Below are positions 60,506-64,000 of a stretch of 64,000 nucleotides of DNA, in pieces. The notes below the pieces were generated by a model, which was not told where the DNA came from, did no database searches, and saw only the letters and a list, made by a program, of their open reading frames with translations. Numbering within the stretch: position 1 is the first letter of the stretch; every line of letters begins with the position of its first letter. The stretch covers positions 992,001 through 1,056,000 of the forward strand of contig CAYNVQ010000001.1 in NCBI GenBank assembly GCA_964400735.1, given 5' to 3'. This stretch comes from CAYNVQ01 sp964400735 (lineage in GTDB: Bacteria > Acidobacteriota > Aminicenantia > Aminicenantales > Aminicenantaceae). A program made the translations under genes and the position numbers.

Positions 60506-61654
60506 GTGACACTTCCGAATCCTCAAGAAACAGCCCAAAGGAACAGACAATTTCTACAGCCCTGGTATCGATCCATCGAAGACCCGGAAACATCTCAAAA
60601 AAAGGTTCTCGGTTCTCTTCTCGAACACTACAGCCTAACCGATTATGGAAAGAAGCATAATGCACCGAAGATCGAAACCATAGAGGATTACCGCCGGGCT
60701 TTTCCGGTAGCCAGATACGAAGACTACAGGCCTCTCCTCCAGCGGGTCATGGCTGGCGAAATAGACCTTCTGCTAAGCGAGCCTCCCATCGGATGGGCCA
60801 TCACTAGGGGCACGACCAAGGGTGAATCCAAATTTATCCCCATGACTTCCACCGATTTGGAAATGCGTGTCAGTGCTGCACGGGCGGTCATGGAGTACGT
60901 CCTGAACAGCGGCCGTTTCGACATTCTACAAGGCGTCAATCTGAACCTTAACTTCCCCTCGGTTGTGGGCAAGGTCCGGACCGGAGAGCAGGAGATCGAA
61001 TACGGATACAGCTCGGGAATCTATCTGAAGCACGTCTCGGCCTCTACGCCCATCCGTTCTGTGCCATCGCAGGATCAGGTCGACGCCCTGGGCGGAGGGA
61101 AAACTCTCAAGGACTGGGAAGCCCGTTTCGACCTGGCCTATGAGAAGTGTAAAACAGAAAATGTGACGCTGGTTGGAGGCGTTGCGCCTACGGCCGTCGA
61201 TTTTGGCCGACACCTCCGGCAAAAATACGGTAAGTACCCCAAAGACCTTTGGGAAGTGAAACTCATGACTCTGGGGAGCGTTCCCGGCATCAACACCCGG
61301 CTCAAGCCTGCGCTCAAAGCCATGTATGGGCGTGCCGAAATCCGTGAGATCTACGGGACCACAGAAGGGATGTTCGGCCAGCAGAGAGATTCTGCGCGGG
61401 CCTGGGTCCCGAACTACGACTTGTTTTTCCTCGAAGTGCAGGCCCGAACGGCCATCAAGATGCTGCACGAGATGAAACCCGGTGAGATGGGGAGTCTTAT
61501 CGTCTCCACACCTATCCTTCCCCGCTACAAGATTGGCGACCTGATCCGTGCTTTCCGACCTCCCTATTTCCGCTGTATCGGGCGGGATTACTGGTATACC
61601 CCCTTGGTCTATGCCTGGGGAGAAGTAACAAGTTTTAACTTGGACAGACTGTAA
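60506..61654 (+). CDS. GH3-family acyl-adenylating protein (short form)
   Basis: 382 residues from the GTG at 60506, with GGGAGA 7 bases upstream. The fold belongs to the GH3 branch of the ANL superfamily: AITRGTTKGESKFIPMT matches the P-loop-like SSGTTxG motif, and later GATAPTAVDFGR-type, EIYGTTEGMFGQQ and RYKIGDLIRAF correspond to the nucleotide-binding region. GH3 proteins are normally 500-600 residues; this one ends at about the hinge, without the small C-terminal domain that completes catalysis. It may need a partner or be truncated. The stop is clean. The acyl substrate is unknown. Confidence 0.75.
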   Translation: MTLPNPQETAQRNRQFLQPWYRSIEDPETSQKKVLGSLLEHYSLTDYGKKHNAPKIETIEDYRRAFPVARYEDYRPLLQRVMAGEIDLLLSEPPIGWAITRGTTKGESKFIPMTSTDLEMRVSAARAVMEYVLNSGRFDILQGVNLNLNFPSVVGKVRTGEQEIEYGYSSGIYLKHVSASTPIRSVPSQDQVDALGGGKTLKDWEARFDLAYEKCKTENVTLVGGVAPTAVDFGRHLRQKYGKYPKDLWEVKLMTLGSVPGINTRLKPALKAMYGRAEIREIYGTTEGMFGQQRDSARAWVPNYDLFFLEVQARTAIKMLHEMKPGEMGSLIVSTPILPRYKIGDLIRAFRPPYFRCIGRDYWYTPLVYAWGEVTSFNLDRL

Positions 61655-61744
61655 GGAAGCCGACTACAGCTTGGCAATTCGATATTTTTATGCAAAATTT
61701 CAATAACCAGATTGGGCAAATGAATCAAGGAAAAGGAGGTTGAG

Positions 61745-62173
61745 ATGCCTGAACAGAGATACCGAAACGAGAAAGAGGAAAAGCAAGAAAAGGATGAAAA
61801 AGCCCGGGATGAAAAAGACGAAAAAAGTCAGGAAGAAAAATGGCGGCGTGATCCTCTCGGACGCGTTATTTTCGGATTGATCGTCATCGCCGCCGGGATC
61901 ATGTTCCTTCTTGCCTCCCAGGGGAAAATCGGCTGGGAGGACTGGTGGGCGTACTTTTTGCTTGCTCTTGGAGGCATTTTCATCTTCGAAGTTTTGATAC
62001 GCTCCATCATGCCGGCCTACCGAAGGCCTGTCTTTGGCAAGCTGATCGCGGGGTTGGTGCTCATCGCCATCGGTGCATCCAACATCTACGGCTTTGTGTC
62101 GTGGTGGCCTCTGATCATTATCGGTGCTGGGGTCTTGATCCTTTTCAGCGGCCTTTTCCGGGTCCGAAAATAA
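61745..62173 (+). CDS. LiaI/LiaF-like (DUF5668) membrane protein
   Basis: 142 residues. A highly charged cytosolic head (about 1-35, KEEKQEKDEKARDEKDEK) precedes four hydrophobic segments (about 40-60, 64-85, 95-115, 118-135) with the pattern GRVIFGLIVIAAGIMFLL and WWPLIIIGAGVLILFSGL. Such proteins sit in the membrane and influence envelope-stress signalling, but here no kinase or regulator lies next to it. AAAAGGAGGTTGAG precedes the ATG. It is 90 bases after the GH3 gene, possibly on the same transcript. The family assignment is at fold level. Confidence 0.75.
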   Translation: MPEQRYRNEKEEKQEKDEKARDEKDEKSQEEKWRRDPLGRVIFGLIVIAAGIMFLLASQGKIGWEDWWAYFLLALGGIFIFEVLIRSIMPAYRRPVFGKLIAGLVLIAIGASNIYGFVSWWPLIIIGAGVLILFSGLFRVRK

Positions 62174-62330
62174 TATCAGAAGCGGGCCGGAGTTCTGGCG
62201 GTCAAAATTTGAGGGCGACCGTTCCTTTCAACTTTGTGTGTGCGGCTTTGCAGACTACGATTGTCTTTCCTCGACCTAGATCTAAACGATTGTGTACCTT
62301 CAGGCAAAATTCCTTCCTTGCAAACTTCTG

Positions 62331-62472
62331 TTAAGTCTCAACGATATGGAGTATGTCAGCAGGCAGATGTCATTCTCTCCGCTTTAAGAGTGTGTGATTC
62401 TCCCCCAAGATTGATATCGGCAATCCCATCATAGACCAAAACCGCTGCTTCAAAGGGACCGGTGGGTGCACT
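62331..62472 (-). pseudogene. Decayed cupin-domain gene (frameshifted)
   Basis: On the minus strand, downstream of the M55 gene, one frame reads SAPTGPFEAAVLVYDGIADI then NLGGESHTLKAERM. A frameshift follows, and the other frame continues HLPADILHIVET and a stop. This is the compact core of a small cupin (the pattern GEAEI..GGESH.LKAGEM..MPA..PH), with the middle broken. No start codon is present in the first frame; a TAA precedes it (62473-62475). The remaining part of the 336-base gap towards the LiaF-like gene shows no further gene that can be supported. Confidence 0.6.
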
Positions 62473-62509
62473 TTACGCCGGCTTTATTCAGAATTCCCCT
62501 CGATTCCAG

Positions 62510-63391
62510 TCATTGAACGAACATAAAGAACTTTAAAACTTCCATCAAATCCTGATGAGTATAGGAAACAGACCTTTCTCCTGTTCTTTTGGCTCCAGGA
62601 AACCATGACGCCCTCTCGGCATCTTCCTCATCTTTGTAGCGGACTTCCATTGTGACCGGAGATTGGAGCTTCAATGGCTTGAATTTTTTCAAATCGGTCA
62701 AAGCTTCGGTCGTTTTCTGTTTGATCATCTGTTGAGCCTTTGTGGGATGCAGCATCTTGGCGGCTTTGCCGATTCCCTCTTTGACAGCAACACCTTCGAT
62801 TTCTCCGAAAATATCTTTACACTGCTTCACTATAGCTGAGTCTCCCGCTACCATAACCACAGGAACACCGAAGTAGCCGGCAATGGCGCCGTTGATTCCC
62901 GCTTCGGGCATGTCTTTTCCGTTGATGAAGACATTGATTTTTCCGGTCATGGTGTGCTTGAGGACAGCATCGGGTGTCCCTTCTCGGGCATGGTAGCCGA
63001 TGAAAATGACCGCATCGAATGTGTCGTCGATGCCTTCCATCATATCCAGGGGGCCTCCGGACCAATCCCGCAGCAATATGGCTTCAGGATGGAGTATATC
63101 AGGGAGGATGTTACGGGCGCTCCCATGGGAATCTCTGACCAGTATCTCTGTGGCTCCGGCTTCGATGGCCCCTTCCACAGCGGCATTGGTTTCCTCTGTC
63201 ATAAGTCTTCGGAAAAGATTATAGTCTTTGCCGTTTCTGCTGACATCTTCCCAATTTATCACCCCGCTGACCCCTTCCATGTCCACAGAGATGAAGACCT
63301 TGAGGCCCTCTTGATTTTGCGCAGCTTTTGTGGGAATAGTCAAGATCCAACAAATAAACAATACGTAGGGTATTCTTTTCTTCATCTTCAT
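62510..63391 (-). CDS. Secreted M55-family D-aminopeptidase
   Basis: 293 residues with a signal peptide (1-24). The zinc ligands of the DppA family are in place: Asp37 and Glu39 (SVDMEG), His89 (DSHG), His134 (GYHAREG), Glu163 (MPEAGING), and the catalytic His146 (LKHTM). Most DppA proteins are cytosolic, but here the signal peptide points outside. It should release D-amino acids from peptides, for instance from cell-wall fragments, a sensible companion of the serine hydrolases and other peptidases in the window. GGAGGGATT precedes the ATG. A promoter with an embedded palindrome lies at 63502-63529. Confidence 0.87.
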   Translation of the reverse strand: MKMKKRIPYVLFICWILTIPTKAAQNQEGLKVFISVDMEGVSGVINWEDVSRNGKDYNLFRRLMTEETNAAVEGAIEAGATEILVRDSHGSARNILPDILHPEAILLRDWSGGPLDMMEGIDDTFDAVIFIGYHAREGTPDAVLKHTMTGKINVFINGKDMPEAGINGAIAGYFGVPVVMVAGDSAIVKQCKDIFGEIEGVAVKEGIGKAAKMLHPTKAQQMIKQKTTEALTDLKKFKPLKLQSPVTMEVRYKDEEDAERASWFPGAKRTGERSVSYTHQDLMEVLKFFMFVQ

Positions 63392-63501
63392 AATCCCTCC
63401 TTATTTGATGAATGGGCTCTTTCCGGATAGTCGAGCGAATTAACGAGCTTCATAAGACGCTCTGCGGATGAATTATCATTTTGACCTAACTTGTTACAAT
63501 T

Positions 63502-63529
63502 ATTATCATAGTGATAAATGCGATGTCAA
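63502..63529 (-). promoter_or_regulatory. Promoter and operator of the M55 gene
   Basis: On the minus strand TTGACA (63529-63524) and GATAAT (63507-63502) are 16 bp apart. A perfect palindrome TTATCA-TAG-TGATAA (63503-63517) fills the -10 region and part of the spacer. Confidence 0.5.
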
Positions 63530-63540
63530 AAGCTTATCTG

Positions 63541-63951
63541 AACCTATGACGACAGCCCATAACCTGCCGAATAATGCCAGAAGGCATAGCGGGCGAAAGA
63601 GGCTTGGAAGCACCTCCAAAACTGTGATAAAGCAACTGTCAGGGAAGCTGAAACCTCAGCCCGCTGGTTTCCCCCATCGATCCCTTGGAGCGGGAACAAT
63701 AATATATGCATGCAAGTAAAGCATGCTTTCACGCTCTCCCTTCGGGATCGCTGCCTCCCCTTCTCGGGCTTCGCCCTGCGACCAAAGGGGCATACCCCCT
63801 TGGATCCCCCTGATTGATTTGTCATCCAAATCAATCAAAACCAGCTTATTCCTCGGCTCGCTCTCCAACCTGCCAGCAAAGCTTGCTTTCCATGCCCGCT
63901 CGCCTCCGGATGGCTTCCTCTTCAGCTTCCCTGCCAGATTTAAAATCATCA
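63541..63951. repeat. Hairpin-rich intergenic region with repeat C copy 2
   Basis: This stretch is a mosaic of short palindromes: ATGCC/GGCAT near 63573, GAAACC/GGTTTC (63650-63671), GCATGC pairs near 63710-63725, and a perfect 11-bp stem TGATTGATTTG/CAAATCAATCA (63811-63837). Its right part (63841-63918) is the minus-strand copy of the 65-base core at 44331. Open frames here code for no recognisable protein, although the core keeps the same frame in both copies (KPSGGERAWKASFAGRLESE). Confidence 0.65.
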
Positions 63952-64000
63952 CGGTTTTGGAGATGCCAACAAGAGGCTCCTATCTGTTGACTTTCCTTCC

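Noticed and set aside
63544..63952. Open frames in the last 460 bases as real small genes
   Set aside because: The region is built of palindromes and a repeat found elsewhere; the products have no recognisable fold.
1..64000. tRNA, rRNA, CRISPR arrays, riboswitches or replication origin
   Set aside because: Reading both strands, I saw no cloverleaf, rRNA segment, regular repeat-spacer array, known riboswitch core or DnaA-box cluster; a covariance search would be needed to exclude small RNAs.

Overview
The window looks like a piece of an uncultured bacterial chromosome of the Acidobacteriota/Candidatus Aminicenantes type (inference, not proven). The reasons are moderate GC, many secreted hydrolases, large Ser/Thr kinases fused to TolB-like and TPR regions, PadR-linked FtsX/MacB-type permeases with a prefix domain, 6-bladed propeller proteins, DUF5916 and VPS10-like propellers, and BlaI/M56 pairs carrying TonB domains. 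No rRNA, tRNA, CRISPR array, prophage or intact insertion sequence was seen.

Layout. 0-6.2 kb: an ECF-type sigma factor with a zinc-finger anti-sigma protein, a secreted protein, and a giant TPR-CHAT protein. 6.4-16.5 kb: a Tat-exported aldo/keto reductase with Cys-rich Fe-S tail, a serine hydrolase, a PadR/ABC-permease operon, a DUF5916 barrel protein and a lipoprotein. 16.6-25.5 kb: a thioredoxin-fold protein coupled to a 51-residue protein, a transmembrane Reg_prop/LuxR regulator, two tandem M14 metallopeptidase-family proteins (the first with altered catalytic motifs) and a 6-bladed propeller. 25.9-33.7 kb: NUDIX, VPS10-like propeller, TrmO, SnoaL-like protein and a Ser/Thr kinase. 33.9-46 kb: an M1-like protein, a second propeller, then a run on the minus strand encoding a dicarboxylate/amino-acid symporter, a GltS-type symporter, a POT-type peptide transporter and an M24 aminopeptidase, followed by a deacetylase. 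46-55.6 kb: a second kinase, a second serine hydrolase, a B12-binding radical SAM protein, a SPOR-NlpC/P60 lipoprotein, and a second sigma/membrane-protein pair. 56-64 kb: a two-domain lipoprotein, a BlaI/M56 pair with three TonB domains, a short GH3-family protein, a LiaI/LiaF-like membrane protein, a decayed cupin gene and an M55 D-aminopeptidase.

How it fits together. Five metallopeptidase-family proteins (M14 twice, M1, M24, M55) and transporters for peptides, glutamate and dicarboxylates suggest a peptide- and amino-acid-scavenging life. Control appears to rest on sigma/anti-sigma pairs, kinases with zinc ribbons, a membrane one-component regulator, PadR, and BlaI/M56 proteolytic signalling.

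The most distinctive sequence-level signal is the set of small palindromic repeat families. Family A is 58 bp (three copies). Family B is about 120 bp with 28-bp inverted ends (seven loci). Family C is a 65-bp core (two copies). They lie between genes, and in three cases supply the last codons and the stop codon of the neighbouring gene.
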